Shown: positions 46,017 through 54,750 of the stretch, piece by piece
How positions within the stretch are numbered: position 1 is the first letter of the stretch
How the letters are laid out: every line of letters starts with the position of its first letter
NCBI RefSeq assembly: GCF_010587385.1
Contig: NZ_CP047476.1
Coordinates: forward strand, 1,240,001 to 1,304,000
Origin: Vibrio astriarenae
Lineage (GTDB): Bacteria > Pseudomonadota > Gammaproteobacteria > Enterobacterales > Vibrionaceae
Reading direction: 5' to 3'
DNA length: 64,000 nucleotides
Notes under the pieces: generated by a model
What the model was told of the DNA's origin: nothing
The model's input: only the letters and a program-made list of their open reading frames with translations
The model's database searches: none
Position numbers and translations under genes: made by a program

Positions 46017-47456
46017 TTACTCTGAGTCCCACTCTTTATATTTGCGCTCCAGCGTTTTCCTTGCCACGCCCAAATCACGCGCTGCAGCAGACTTATTGCC
46101 CTCATGAAAATAAACCAGCTGCTCGATATGCGCCCTTTCTACTGCTTTCAGTGTCCATTCATTGGGGTAACCGAACGCCATTGTATGGGGATCTTCCTGC
46201 TCTGGACTCGACTGCGCCGCGTTTACCTGTGACGATGATTGAGAGGCTTCTCCAATATCCTCATTTATAGGCTTCCAATAGTGGGCAGGCGGGGTCGCCA
46301 AGAGTAGACTGCGTTCAATAAAGTTCTTCAATTCACGGACATTACCCGGCCAGTCATGTGCCTCAAGCGCTAACATATCTTCATGCGCCCAGTTAGGGTC
46401 AGGTATTGCAAGTTCTTGCGAAAGCTGCTTTACAAAATAAGGCACTAACTCATGAAGATCTTGCTTTCGGCAGCGTAATGGCGCGACCTCTATTTTTAGA
46501 ACATTTAAACGGTAATAGAGATCAGCTCGAAACTGACCTTCATCAACCCGTTGCTTTAGGTCTCGATTCGTCGCGGCAACGACACGAACATCGACCGGAA
46601 TCTCTTTCTCCCCGCCAACAGGGCGTATTGAGCGTTGTTCCAAAACGCGCAATAGAGCTGTCTGCATATTAAGGGGCATTTCACCGATTTCATCAAGGAA
46701 CAAGGTTCCGTTATTTGCGACTCGAAACAGCCCCTCTCGGCTCTTCTTCGCGCCGGTAAACGCACCGGAGGTGTGACCAAATAGCTCACTTTCTAGCAGC
46801 TCGGGCGCAATCGCACCACAATTTACCGGTACGAACGGTCCGTTACGTTTACTAGAGGTGTGAATGCCTCGCGCCACCAGCTCTTTACCCACACCCGATT
46901 CCCCCTCAATCAGTACAGAGGCACGGGACGGAGCAAACTGGCTGATTAACTGCTTGAGATTTTGTGTCGGTTGCGACTGACCAATAATCTCTGTCGTCAC
47001 TCGACGTTCAAAGTCACGCTTGAGGGCATATTGAGAACGTTCAACTAAACGCTTATCCATACAACGTTGTACCGCCTGCAGCATTTGCTCCAAGTTGAAG
47101 GGCTTGAGGATAAAGTCACTGGCTCCGAGTTTAAGTGCAGAAATGGCAATTTCGAGATCAGCGTAGCCAGTCATGAAAATGACGTCTGAACGTTTACCGT
47201 CATCTTGAAACGCCTCTTCCCACTCAATCCCCGAACGCCCTGGCAGGTTAATATCCAAAATGATCAAATCATAGTGATTATCGCAACGCAGTTGCTCCGC
47301 TTCCTCGACACTGGATGTGGTATCCACCTTAGAAAACCACTTGCCAAGTGCTTTGCGTAATATCGCCTGCATTCCGAGCTCATCATCAACGACCAAAACC
47401 GAAAACGCTTCAAATTTGTGGGGTTTAGCTAAGTTTACTTCAGGGGGAGTTGGCAT
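46017..47456 (-). CDS. NtrC-family sigma54-dependent response regulator
   Basis: 479 residues. Receiver 18-130 with Asp24/Asp25 and phospho-acceptor Asp68 (LIILDINLPGRSG). AAA+ domain about 155-390 with Walker A GESGVGKE, the sigma54-contact loop GAFTGA, Walker B GGTLFLDEIGEM-like (NGTLFLDEIGE) and ATNRDLK. C-terminal Fis-type helix-turn-helix (GNKSAAARDLGVARKTLERK). Everything needed for sigma54 activation is present. Divergent from tupA, whose upstream region holds a sigma54 promoter. Target inferred from this layout. Confidence 0.94.
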   Translation of the reverse strand: MPTPPEVNLAKPHKFEAFSVLVVDDELGMQAILRKALGKWFSKVDTTSSVEEAEQLRCDNHYDLIILDINLPGRSGIEWEEAFQDDGKRSDVIFMTGYADLEIAISALKLGASDFILKPFNLEQMLQAVQRCMDKRLVERSQYALKRDFERRVTTEIIGQSQPTQNLKQLISQFAPSRASVLIEGESGVGKELVARGIHTSSKRNGPFVPVNCGAIAPELLESELFGHTSGAFTGAKKSREGLFRVANNGTLFLDEIGEMPLNMQTALLRVLEQRSIRPVGGEKEIPVDVRVVAATNRDLKQRVDEGQFRADLYYRLNVLKIEVAPLRCRKQDLHELVPYFVKQLSQELAIPDPNWAHEDMLALEAHDWPGNVRELKNFIERSLLLATPPAHYWKPINEDIGEASQSSSQVNAAQSSPEQEDPHTMAFGYPNEWTLKAVERAHIEQLVYFHEGNKSAAARDLGVARKTLERKYKEWDSE

Positions 47457-47483
47457 AATTTACTTCGTACTTTTTTATCTCTA

Positions 47484-47545
47484 TGAGACAGAGTGTACCA
47501 ACGATTTGACGATAACCCAGCATTAATGTGCGACATTTTGTCTCA
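47484..47545. promoter_or_regulatory. Candidate enhancer sites for the sigma54 activator
   Basis: Two similar short dyads, GACAGAGTGTA (47487-47497) and GACATTTTGTC (47532-47542), lie 45 bases apart. They also sit inside a wider inverted pair TGAGACA (47484-47490) and TGTCTCA (47539-47545). They are about 150-200 bases upstream of the expected tupA start site, the usual distance for NtrC-type enhancers. No motif match to a known regulator is claimed. Confidence 0.45.
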
Positions 47546-47664
47546 CTTCAAACTATTGGTATCAACACCTTATCCCTTTTCAATGATGTACTTGGCTCAC
47601 CAATAAAGATAAAGTACCCATAAAACATATGGTTAATTGAAATATTGAGTCACTTTGAGCTCAT

Positions 47665-47680
47665 GGCACTGAGATTGCTA
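47665..47680 (+). promoter_or_regulatory. Sigma54 promoter of tupA
   Basis: TGGCACTGAGATTGCT contains the -24 element TGGCAC and the -12 element TTGCT, with GG and GC exactly ten bases apart. Predicted start is near 47691, leaving a 77-base leader before tupA. The activator class required is encoded just upstream on the other strand. Confidence 0.85.
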
Positions 47681-47767
47681 TATCAAGCAGCTTAGTGAGC
47701 TTACCAGTCACAACAACGTCTCATTAGGCTGCCAATACCTCGGACATATAAATACACAAGGACCCCC

Positions 47768-48586
47768 ATGAAAAAGCCCATCATCTCCTTACTATTTGCC
47801 TCATTCGCATTGATCAACTGTACAACCGCTGCCGCAGACGAACTGCCAAGTGTGCGCCTAGCTACTACGACTAGCACCTACCATTCAGGCTTACTTGACC
47901 ACCTGTTGCCAGAGTTTGAAAAGGATACGGGCTATCAAGTCGATGTCATTGCCGCAGGCACGGGTAAGGCATTAAAAATGGGTGAAAATGGAGATGTCGA
48001 TATTCTCATGACTCACGCTCCGCAAGCCGAGCAAGACTTTGTCGATGCCGGGTTTGGTATTGAGCCTAAACCTCTTATGTACAACGACTTCATTTTAGTC
48101 GGACCAGAATCTGATCCTGCTAAGGTGCACAGTCTCACAGATGTAGCACAAGCTTTCGCTCAAATCGCAGACCAAAATGCCGTATTTATCTCTCGTGGCG
48201 ATGACTCTGGTACCCATAAGAAAGAGTTAAACCTTTGGAAAAGCAGTCATCTCGAGCCTGAATTTGCAGGGTATCGCTCGGTTGGTCAGGGGATGGGGCC
48301 GACCTTAAACATGTCTTCTGAAATGCAAGCGTACACACTAACGGACCGCGGCACTTGGCTTGCCTATCAAAATAACTTGGATCTAATCGTTATACTTGAA
48401 GGTGATGAGCGCCTATTTAATCCATATCAAGTGATTCTGGTTAACCCTGAGCGATACACCGGGCTAAATGAGAAAGGCGCTAAAGCATTCAGCGACTGGT
48501 TGGTCAACTCGCGCGGTCAAGAGCTGATAAACTCATTCAGACTCAATGGCCAACAACTCTTTGTGGCTAACGCGCAAGCAGAATAA
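47768..48586 (+). CDS. tupA: Tungstate ABC transporter, substrate-binding protein TupA
   Basis: 272 residues. N-terminal signal (MKKPIISLLFASFALINC) with a possible lipobox at Cys18; otherwise cleaved near AAADE. The mature protein opens with RLATTTSTYHSGLL, the TTTST oxyanion motif (33-37) diagnostic of TupA-type proteins, and continues with DILMTHAP and SRGDDSGTHKKEL. The family binds tungstate over molybdate. First gene of tupABC-mobA-mobB::moeA, downstream of a sigma54 promoter. Confidence 0.93.
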   Translation: MKKPIISLLFASFALINCTTAAADELPSVRLATTTSTYHSGLLDHLLPEFEKDTGYQVDVIAAGTGKALKMGENGDVDILMTHAPQAEQDFVDAGFGIEPKPLMYNDFILVGPESDPAKVHSLTDVAQAFAQIADQNAVFISRGDDSGTHKKELNLWKSSHLEPEFAGYRSVGQGMGPTLNMSSEMQAYTLTDRGTWLAYQNNLDLIVILEGDERLFNPYQVILVNPERYTGLNEKGAKAFSDWLVNSRGQELINSFRLNGQQLFVANAQAE

Positions 48587-48604
48587 TCGAAGAAAAGAAC
48601 ACCT

Positions 48605-49303
48605 ATGGATTTGTGGCAAACCACCTTAGATGCACTTGCACTACTGATTAGCTTTGATACCGATTTGTGGGAGATCGTTGCGGTCTCTTTTAGCGTATCG
48701 TTATCCGCTATTTTATTGGTTCTTCTCCCTGCAACGTTGCTGTCGTTTATCTTGGCGTACACCAACTTTCGTGGGAAGTGGTTTCTTCTTTCTGTGGTGA
48801 ATACGATGCAGTCGATTCCGACGGTGGTTATCGGTCTTTTGCTCTACATGATGCTGTCTCGCTCCGGCCCCCTAGGAGATTGGCAAATGCTGTTTACGCA
48901 AAAGGCGATGATCCTCGGACAGATGCTTATCTGCTTTCCTGTTCTCGTCTCCATGATGTATGGTGCGCTGCAATCAAGCGATCGACGCGCCATTGAGACT
49001 GCGAGAACACTCGGTGCCTCGCCGCTGCGTATTGCCAATACGATGATTTGGGAGCATCGATTTCCGCTCATTGCCGCAACCATTGCTGCTTTTTCACGTA
49101 TCGTGACTGAGGTGGGCTGCTCAATGATGGTCGGGGGCAACATTATGGGTGCTACGCGCAACATCCCCACTGCGATTGCCATGGAGAGCCATAAAGGCGC
49201 GTTTGCTCAAGGTGTCGCCCTCGGTATTGTTTTACTCTCTCTCGCTCTGATCCTAAACTTTATGCTATCGAGCATGAGTGGTCGGGGCTACCTCCGTACT
49301 TAA
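48605..49303 (+). CDS. tupB: Tungstate ABC transporter, permease TupB
   Basis: 232 residues, five or six helices. The EAA-type loop is ETARTLGASPLRIANTMIWEHRFPLI-like, with the key Glu-Ala/Gly residues near 140-160 (quoted here as ETARTLGASPLRIA). Belongs to the TupB/ModB class of inner-membrane permeases. It starts 18 bases after tupA and is followed after 9 bases by tupC. Confidence 0.93.
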   Translation: MDLWQTTLDALALLISFDTDLWEIVAVSFSVSLSAILLVLLPATLLSFILAYTNFRGKWFLLSVVNTMQSIPTVVIGLLLYMMLSRSGPLGDWQMLFTQKAMILGQMLICFPVLVSMMYGALQSSDRRAIETARTLGASPLRIANTMIWEHRFPLIAATIAAFSRIVTEVGCSMMVGGNIMGATRNIPTAIAMESHKGAFAQGVALGIVLLSLALILNFMLSSMSGRGYLRT

Positions 49304-49312
49304 AGGCGCTGT

Positions 49313-50029
49313 ATGACGATAAAAATAACTGCACAGCAACTAGAGATGCGCTTTAAAGAGCGAGTCTTATTCCATATTCCTGAACTGTCGATCGGGCCGA
49401 ATGAAGCCGTCTATCTCAAAGGTGCTAACGGTGTCGGCAAAACCACCCTGCTGAAGATTTTGTCCGGGCTACAAAAGCCAACGACTGGCGACATCAACTG
49501 CGGGCAAAATGGTTGGTACCAGCGATTATTCCAGCGTTCGGCATTTAGTGACGTCATCTACCTGCACCAGTCTCCCTATTTATTTGACGGTACCGTGTAT
49601 CAAAATGTGGTGTATGGCATTCGTTTCCAGTCTCAACCTCAACAAGAGAAGCGTTCACAAGTGATTAATGCACTCCGAATGGTGGGTTTGGAGACGCTCG
49701 CCGATGAACACATATCCGTGCTATCCGGCGGTGAAAAACAGCGTGTCGCTATGGCTCGGGCATGGATTCTTAAGCCATCCATCTTACTCATGGATGAACC
49801 CAGTGCTTCGTTAGACCAAGAATCAATTCAAAGACTGGTGGTACTGGCGCAAGACTTACTCAACAGAGGGTCTAGTTTGGTGATCACTAGCCACCAAACC
49901 AATGCACTCACCGCGCTTTGTAGCAAACAATGGTGGATAAAAGACACCACTTTGATAGAGTCACCGCTATTAAAAGTCGTGACAAAATCGAAACGAGATC
50001 AATCTTATGCTTCTGCCGAAGGAAACTAG
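49313..50029 (+). CDS. tupC: Tungstate ABC transporter, ATPase TupC
   Basis: 238 residues. Walker A GANGVGKT at 37-44, Q-loop in [10 protein letters not shown], signature LSGGEKQR, Walker [13 protein letters not shown], and the switch His in VITSHQ. Hydrolyses ATP to drive TupB. Its 3' end overlaps mobA by 23 bases, tying import to cofactor assembly in one message. Confidence 0.94.
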   Translation: MTIKITAQQLEMRFKERVLFHIPELSIGPNEAVYLKGANGVGKTTLLKILSGLQKPTTGDINCGQNGWYQRLFQRSAFSDVIYLHQSPYLFDGTVYQNVVYGIRFQSQPQQEKRSQVINALRMVGLETLADEHISVLSGGEKQRVAMARAWILKPSILLMDEPSASLDQESIQRLVVLAQDLLNRGSSLVITSHQTNALTALCSKQWWIKDTTLIESPLLKVVTKSKRDQSYASAEGN

Positions 50030-50591
50030 TTGGGTCATCTTGGCCGGTGGGCAAGCCAGTCGGATGGGTGGTACTGATAAAGGACTTGTAGAGCTCAATG
50101 GTAAGCCGCTTATTCATTATGTGATTGCCCGCTTGCAGCCACAAACAGAGCACATCACCATCAACGCAAACCGCAATCAAGACACCTACCGAGCGCTTGC
50201 CCCTGTGGTGAGTGACCACTTCCCTGATTACCCAGGACCGCTAGGTGGCATCCATGCAGGCCTTGCGAATAGTGAGACGGATTGGGTTGGCTTTGTACCT
50301 TGTGATAGCCCAGATATTAACTCTGACCTTGTCGAACGTTTCTGCCAACAAGTAGAGGCGACAACCGATATTTTGGTGGCTCACGATGGTGAATTTCAAC
50401 AGCCTGTATTTACCCTATTCCACAAACGCGTGCTACCAAAATTGACCGCGTTTTTAGAACGCGGTGATCGTAAGATCATTCTGCTCTACAAAGAGTGCGA
50501 GACAAAATATGTGGATTTCAGCGACTCGCCGAACTGCTTTGTAAACCTCAATACGCCACAAGAGCTGGCTCAATTTGGAACATTAAAATAA
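50007..50591 (+). CDS. mobA: Molybdenum cofactor guanylyltransferase MobA
   Basis: 194 residues. Transfers GMP from GTP to molybdopterin to give MGD. N-terminal nucleotide-binding motif [31 protein letters not shown]; and FVPCDSPDI (metal-binding Asp). ATG 50007 follows ACGAGATC at eight bases and lies inside the end of tupC. Bis-MGD made here is required by NapA and other DMSO-reductase family enzymes. Confidence 0.95.
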   Translation: MLLPKETSWVILAGGQASRMGGTDKGLVELNGKPLIHYVIARLQPQTEHITINANRNQDTYRALAPVVSDHFPDYPGPLGGIHAGLANSETDWVGFVPCDSPDINSDLVERFCQQVEATTDILVAHDGEFQQPVFTLFHKRVLPKLTAFLERGDRKIILLYKECETKYVDFSDSPNCFVNLNTPQELAQFGTLK

Positions 50592-52366
50592 TGACAATTC
50601 AAAAGCCTAACCTGCCACTGCTCGGTTTTGCTGCCTATTCCGGCACAGGTAAAACGACATTACTAGAAGCACTACTGCCTAAGTTGACCGAAACCGGTTT
50701 ACGTATTGGGGTATTGAAGCATGCACACCACAATTTTGATGTCGATAAACCAGGAAAAGACAGCTATCGCCTAAGAAAAGCGGGCGCAAGTCAGATGCTC
50801 ATCTCTTCACGCTACCGCCATGCAATGATGGCAGAAACACCTGATAGCGAAGCGGATTTTGAGTACCTATTGACTCGATTTGATAGCGAGCAGCTTGATG
50901 TCATCTTGGTAGAGGGCTGCAAGAACATCGCTTTTCCTAAAATTGAATTGCATCGCGAAGAAGTAGGTAAACCATGGCTTTACCCCAATGACGACAACAT
51001 CATTGCTATTGCAGCAGATAGCAAAGTTTCGTCACCGTTACCTCAAATGGACATCAATGACCTCAATGCGATTCGAGATTTCATTTTAGATTACGTCACA
51101 ACCTATGCTTCCAATAAATCCAACCAACCAGTGGCAGCCTGTTGCGATACTTTGTCTCCTGCTTTTGTCTCTGTCACGCAAGGCCGCGAGAAAATCCTTG
51201 AGGCTGTGAGCCGTTTGCAGGAAACCGAAGCAGTGGCAATCACCAACAGTTATGGTCGTGTTCTTGGCGGTGATATCATTTCACCCGTTAATGTTCCGCA
51301 ATACACTAACTCAGCAATGGATGGTTACGCCATTAGAGGCGATGATCTTGACCAAGACAACTACCACGTTGTCGCTGAAGTGCTGGCTGGCTATCACTAC
51401 GAAAAGCCCGTTGAACCCGGTCAAGCAGTTAAGATCATGACAGGGGCACCTATGCCAGCGCAGGCCGATACTGTCATCATGCGAGAACAAGCGACGCAGG
51501 AAGGCGACTCCGTGACATTCGATGCGAGTATTAAAGCGGGGCAGAATGTCCGTCAAGCGGGCGAAGACCTCGCTTTAGGTGCTCCCGTATTTACTCAAGG
51601 TACTCGCATCGAGTCCCCAGAAATGGGCATGTTAGCTTCTCTAGGCTTTGGCCAGTGTGACGTCGTGAGAAAACTCAAAGTCGCTATCTTCTCCACCGGT
51701 GACGAGGTGCAAAACCCAGGAGCCGAGCAAAAACCAAACACTATCTACGACTCTAACCGCTTTACTTTGAGGGGGTTATTGCAAAAGCTAGGCTGTGAAA
51801 TCATTGACTTGGGTATTATAGAAGACGATGAAGATAAGATGGTGTCCGCTTTAGAGAGCGCGGCAACGCAAGCAGACCTAGTCATGACCTCCGGCGGTGT
51901 ATCGGTCGGGGATGCGGATTACATCAAGCTTGCTCTAGACCGCTTAGGTCAGATTGATTTTTGGCGCATCAATATGCGCCCGGGTCGTCCACTCGCGTTT
52001 GGTAAAATCAACGATAAGCCTTTCTTTGGCCTGCCGGGCAACCCGGTTGCGGTCATGGTGTCGTTTATTAACTTTGTCGAGCCTGCGATTCGTAAAATGC
52101 AGGGGCAAATGGATTGGCAACCACTTAAAGTCAATGCGATTGCTGCAGAGTCACTACGCTCAAGACAGGGCCGTACTGAGTTTAGCCGCGGCGTTTATAC
52201 GATGAATACGCAAGGCCAATTGGAGGTTCGAACCACCGGAAAGCAAGGCTCTGGCATTTTGCGCTCGATGAGTGAGGCCAACTGTTTGATTGAGATTTCA
52301 CCAGCGGTTGATACGGTGAAAGTGGGTGAGATGGTGACGGTGATTCCGCTGCAGGGACGAGTTTAG
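50591..52366 (+). CDS. Fused MobB-MoeA cofactor protein
   Basis: 591 residues joining two proteins. Residues 1 to about 175 are MobB (P-loop SGTGKTT at 17-23, GVLKHAHHNFDVDKPGKDS, VEGCKNIAFPKIELHR), a GTP-binding adaptor in MGD synthesis. From about 190 on is MoeA, which inserts molybdate into adenylylated molybdopterin (YTNSAMDGYAIRG, MTGAPMPAQADTVI, STGDE, SGGVSVGDADY, MRPGRPLAFG, GLPGNPVAVMVSF). Start overlaps the mobA stop (TAATG). The fusion occurs in other Vibrio from memory. MoeA can also handle tungstate, fitting the tup neighbours. Confidence 0.95.
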   Translation: MTIQKPNLPLLGFAAYSGTGKTTLLEALLPKLTETGLRIGVLKHAHHNFDVDKPGKDSYRLRKAGASQMLISSRYRHAMMAETPDSEADFEYLLTRFDSEQLDVILVEGCKNIAFPKIELHREEVGKPWLYPNDDNIIAIAADSKVSSPLPQMDINDLNAIRDFILDYVTTYASNKSNQPVAACCDTLSPAFVSVTQGREKILEAVSRLQETEAVAITNSYGRVLGGDIISPVNVPQYTNSAMDGYAIRGDDLDQDNYHVVAEVLAGYHYEKPVEPGQAVKIMTGAPMPAQADTVIMREQATQEGDSVTFDASIKAGQNVRQAGEDLALGAPVFTQGTRIESPEMGMLASLGFGQCDVVRKLKVAIFSTGDEVQNPGAEQKPNTIYDSNRFTLRGLLQKLGCEIIDLGIIEDDEDKMVSALESAATQADLVMTSGGVSVGDADYIKLALDRLGQIDFWRINMRPGRPLAFGKINDKPFFGLPGNPVAVMVSFINFVEPAIRKMQGQMDWQPLKVNAIAAESLRSRQGRTEFSRGVYTMNTQGQLEVRTTGKQGSGILRSMSEANCLIEISPAVDTVKVGEMVTVIPLQGRV

Positions 52367-52374
52367 AGTCGAAT

Positions 52375-52413
52375 AAAAAAGAAGGGACTGAGGTGGAGAA
52401 TTTCAGTCCCTTC
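52375..52413. terminator. Terminator between moeA and the tad operon
   Basis: GAAGGGACTGA (52381-52391) pairs perfectly with TCAGTCCCTTC (52403-52413) around an 11-base loop. The minus strand continues TTTTTT, so it ends the tad operon. It lies 15 bases after the moeA stop and may also limit plus-strand transcription, though no T run follows there. Confidence 0.88.
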
Positions 52414-52436
52414 AATAACCGTTATGTCATCGATAA

Positions 52437-52628
52437 TTAGGCAGATTGAATATTGTTGGTAATTGCCTGAAACGCACTTTCAAGCGCGTTAATTATTTCA
52501 CTGTTTTGATTAAAGACCGCCAGAACGATAATCGACATCACCACACCGATAATCGCATATTCAATAGTAGTGACACCGCGCTGGTCACTCCAAGCTATCG
52601 AACACTGCTCTCGTATTCGACAATACAT
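52437..52628 (-). CDS. flp: Flp-type (type IVb) pilin at the end of the tad operon
   Basis: 63 residues. A short basic leader (MYCRIREQCSIAWSDQRG) is followed by VTTIEYAIIGVVMSII. Cleavage after Gly18 would give mature VTTIEY with Glu5 and Tyr6, the Flp hallmark, then one hydrophobic helix. Start overlaps the OmpA-family stop (TGATG). flp is normally first in tad loci; this one is last, 24 bases before the terminator region. It may be a second, minor pilin; another flp probably lies beyond the window. Confidence 0.8.
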   Translation of the reverse strand: MYCRIREQCSIAWSDQRGVTTIEYAIIGVVMSIIVLAVFNQNSEIINALESAFQAITNNIQSA

Positions 52629-53263
52629 CACTGTTGTACTTCCGGTGTAGCAACTAACTCAACGCGTCGATTTTTTTCACGTCCTTTCGTGGTCTTATTA
52701 TCTGCTATAGGCTGATCCTCACCTTGAGTCTCAAGAATCATTGCCGTTCTATCCACGCCTTTGTCCATCAGGTAGCCTTGCACTGATTCTGCCCGTCTTA
52801 AACCGAGCGCGTAGTTGTACTCTTTTGTGCCGATAGAGTCAGTGTGACCAGATAGCAGCAGATTAGACTCGACTCGATTTACCTTGTCCATCAGCCCCTG
52901 TAAAACCTGCTTCGAAGCGGGAGTGAGCGACGACTTATCAAAGTCAAAATAGACGCGACCTAATGTTTCGTCTGCAATACCTTTGTCCATCAAATACTCG
53001 ATGCAATCAGTATGGACATGCAAGGTCGCCAACTCACTGGCGATCAACTCTTTCGTGGGCGCTGGTGCATCGGTTTCAACCGTCACCATCGCACCTTGCA
53101 GCAACATGATGCTCTTTCCTGAACCAATCGACGTTCTTTGGTTCACTTCAATGTCTGACTTAGCACAGAAAGAGAGCAACTCCTCGCCACTCATTTGCGC
53201 TAAAACCTGACCAGATATCATTGCAGATAGTGCAATTGAATAGGTAAGTGCTTTCCTTTTCAT
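52628..53263 (-). CDS. OmpA-family peptidoglycan-binding protein of the tad operon
   Basis: 211 residues. Signal peptide about 1-22 (SIALSAMISGQVLA). N-terminal part of unknown fold; C-terminal OmpA domain from about 103 (VYFDFDKSSLTPASKQVL, LLSGHTDSIGTKEYN, GREKNRRVEL), which binds peptidoglycan. In this place it probably anchors the secretion channel or pilus base to the wall. Between tadG and flp. Confidence 0.9.
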   Translation of the reverse strand: MKRKALTYSIALSAMISGQVLAQMSGEELLSFCAKSDIEVNQRTSIGSGKSIMLLQGAMVTVETDAPAPTKELIASELATLHVHTDCIEYLMDKGIADETLGRVYFDFDKSSLTPASKQVLQGLMDKVNRVESNLLLSGHTDSIGTKEYNYALGLRRAESVQGYLMDKGVDRTAMILETQGEDQPIADNKTTKGREKNRRVELVATPEVQQ

Positions 53264-53276
53264 TGGGTGTCCTTAA

Positions 53277-54749
53277 TTATTTTAAACGGCCAATTTCTTC
53301 GGCGATGAGTGAGAGAATTTGGGCTAGAATTTCTTCTTTGTTTTCTGCTTTAAATACATTGTCTTTACCGACACATGTCTCCAAAGCAGGATGGTCACTT
53401 GGGTTGTAGGTAAACCCTATAACGGCGAGTTCCACTTGAGCTTGCTGTGTAGAACCATCTGCCGCTGTGTAAGTCGATAGATAGCTACGAATTTCATCAC
53501 ACATTTTATGACTATTGGTCAAATTAGTAGCAATCGTTTTAAAGCCTGTGTTCGGGGTATTTGAACCATTACCGATGCTTGAGTAACTGCCTGTGTCTTG
53601 ACCATCCGATAGTAAAATTAGTAACTTACGAGAGTTTATTCCTCGCTTCAGCAGCCTTGTTCCACCTAAAAATCCCTGGAATGAAGCCGTATACCCTCTT
53701 CCCGAAGCATGGTCGGGTCTAAACGTATTGAGTTGGCTCTTAAAGCTCTCAAAGTCATTTGTCAAAGGTATATCGTAAAAGCGGGCTAGCTCGGTATTAT
53801 CACGATTGCAGTACTCCGTACTTACGTCGACTCCACCCGCTTTCATTTGATCGAGCGTTTTTCCATATTGCAGATTCGTACCGGAATAGACCAAATTATC
53901 TACTCGACCTAAAACAATACGATCCTCGTCGTAAACATCAGCGGCTTTATTACCCGTATTGTCGGTTCCTGGGATCCGAAGCATTTTCGAGGTAGTTGGA
54001 GGAGAGTGACTATTCACTTGATGAGAGCCTTTTACCATAGTCGTATCACAGTGAAGAGTGGCATCAAATGGGTTTTCTATTTTGTCTGATCCAATAACAA
54101 CACGATTGTAGTGATCATAGGGTGATATTCCGATGGTATTCACGCCAACTCCCGGGTCAAAAAGTTGGTTAAAGTGTGCGAGTTCATCTGCAACTGAATT
54201 GACCACATCAATCAAACCAAGGTATCGAACAGAGCCATTCCAATTGTTTCGCATAGACCCGGAAAAATCCGCTGCTAACACAACATCAATCGCATGACTT
54301 TGGTACTTCCTCGCTCTGCCTGCAGCTCCCACATTAAAGTTATCACCAAATCCAACTATCGCATCATTCCCTGGGAACCAAGTATCAAACTGAACACTTG
54401 CAGACACATCATATTGAAAAAACTTCATGTCTTCTCCAGGAACACACTCAGAAGCGGTGTCGCAGTCCCTTCTAGACACAGTAACGCTCTCTATCTCTTT
54501 CAAGTCAGTGGCGTAATACTCTATATAGTTCCTCGCAATGGTTTGATTAACACCGTCAGCACTATTATCCGTAGAGGCATGAGCGGTGACGGCCAAAGAC
54601 GCAGCCTCCATAGCATCCCCCAATCGAGCCTTGCTTTGCATTATGCGTGCGCCATCAGATCCTAAAGTAAACAATCCAAAAAAAACTGGAATCATCATGG
54701 CAAACAAAATCGCCGCATGACCATTTTGCTTTTGTAACGAACACTGCAT
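53277..54749 (-). CDS. tadG: Tad locus protein TadG (von Willebrand A domain)
   Basis: 490 residues. One N-terminal hydrophobic segment after GHAAILFAMMIPVFFGLF (Tad_G-like), without the Glu5 of pseudopilins. A vWA domain begins near 153 with the MIDAS pattern VVLAADFSGSMRNN and continues with LLILLSDGQDTGS. It is membrane-anchored with a periplasmic vWA domain; such proteins help the Flp apparatus and may be displayed on the pilus. Confidence 0.9.
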   Translation of the reverse strand: MQCSLQKQNGHAAILFAMMIPVFFGLFTLGSDGARIMQSKARLGDAMEAASLAVTAHASTDNSADGVNQTIARNYIEYYATDLKEIESVTVSRRDCDTASECVPGEDMKFFQYDVSASVQFDTWFPGNDAIVGFGDNFNVGAAGRARKYQSHAIDVVLAADFSGSMRNNWNGSVRYLGLIDVVNSVADELAHFNQLFDPGVGVNTIGISPYDHYNRVVIGSDKIENPFDATLHCDTTMVKGSHQVNSHSPPTTSKMLRIPGTDNTGNKAADVYDEDRIVLGRVDNLVYSGTNLQYGKTLDQMKAGGVDVSTEYCNRDNTELARFYDIPLTNDFESFKSQLNTFRPDHASGRGYTASFQGFLGGTRLLKRGINSRKLLILLSDGQDTGSYSSIGNGSNTPNTGFKTIATNLTNSHKMCDEIRSYLSTYTAADGSTQQAQVELAVIGFTYNPSDHPALETCVGKDNVFKAENKEEILAQILSLIAEEIGRLK

Positions 54750-54750
54750 G

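Noticed and set aside
47555..47604. ATTGGT...ACCAAT inverted repeat upstream of tupA
   Set aside because: Only six bases per arm with a 38-base spacer; not distinguishable from chance and not needed to explain the promoter.
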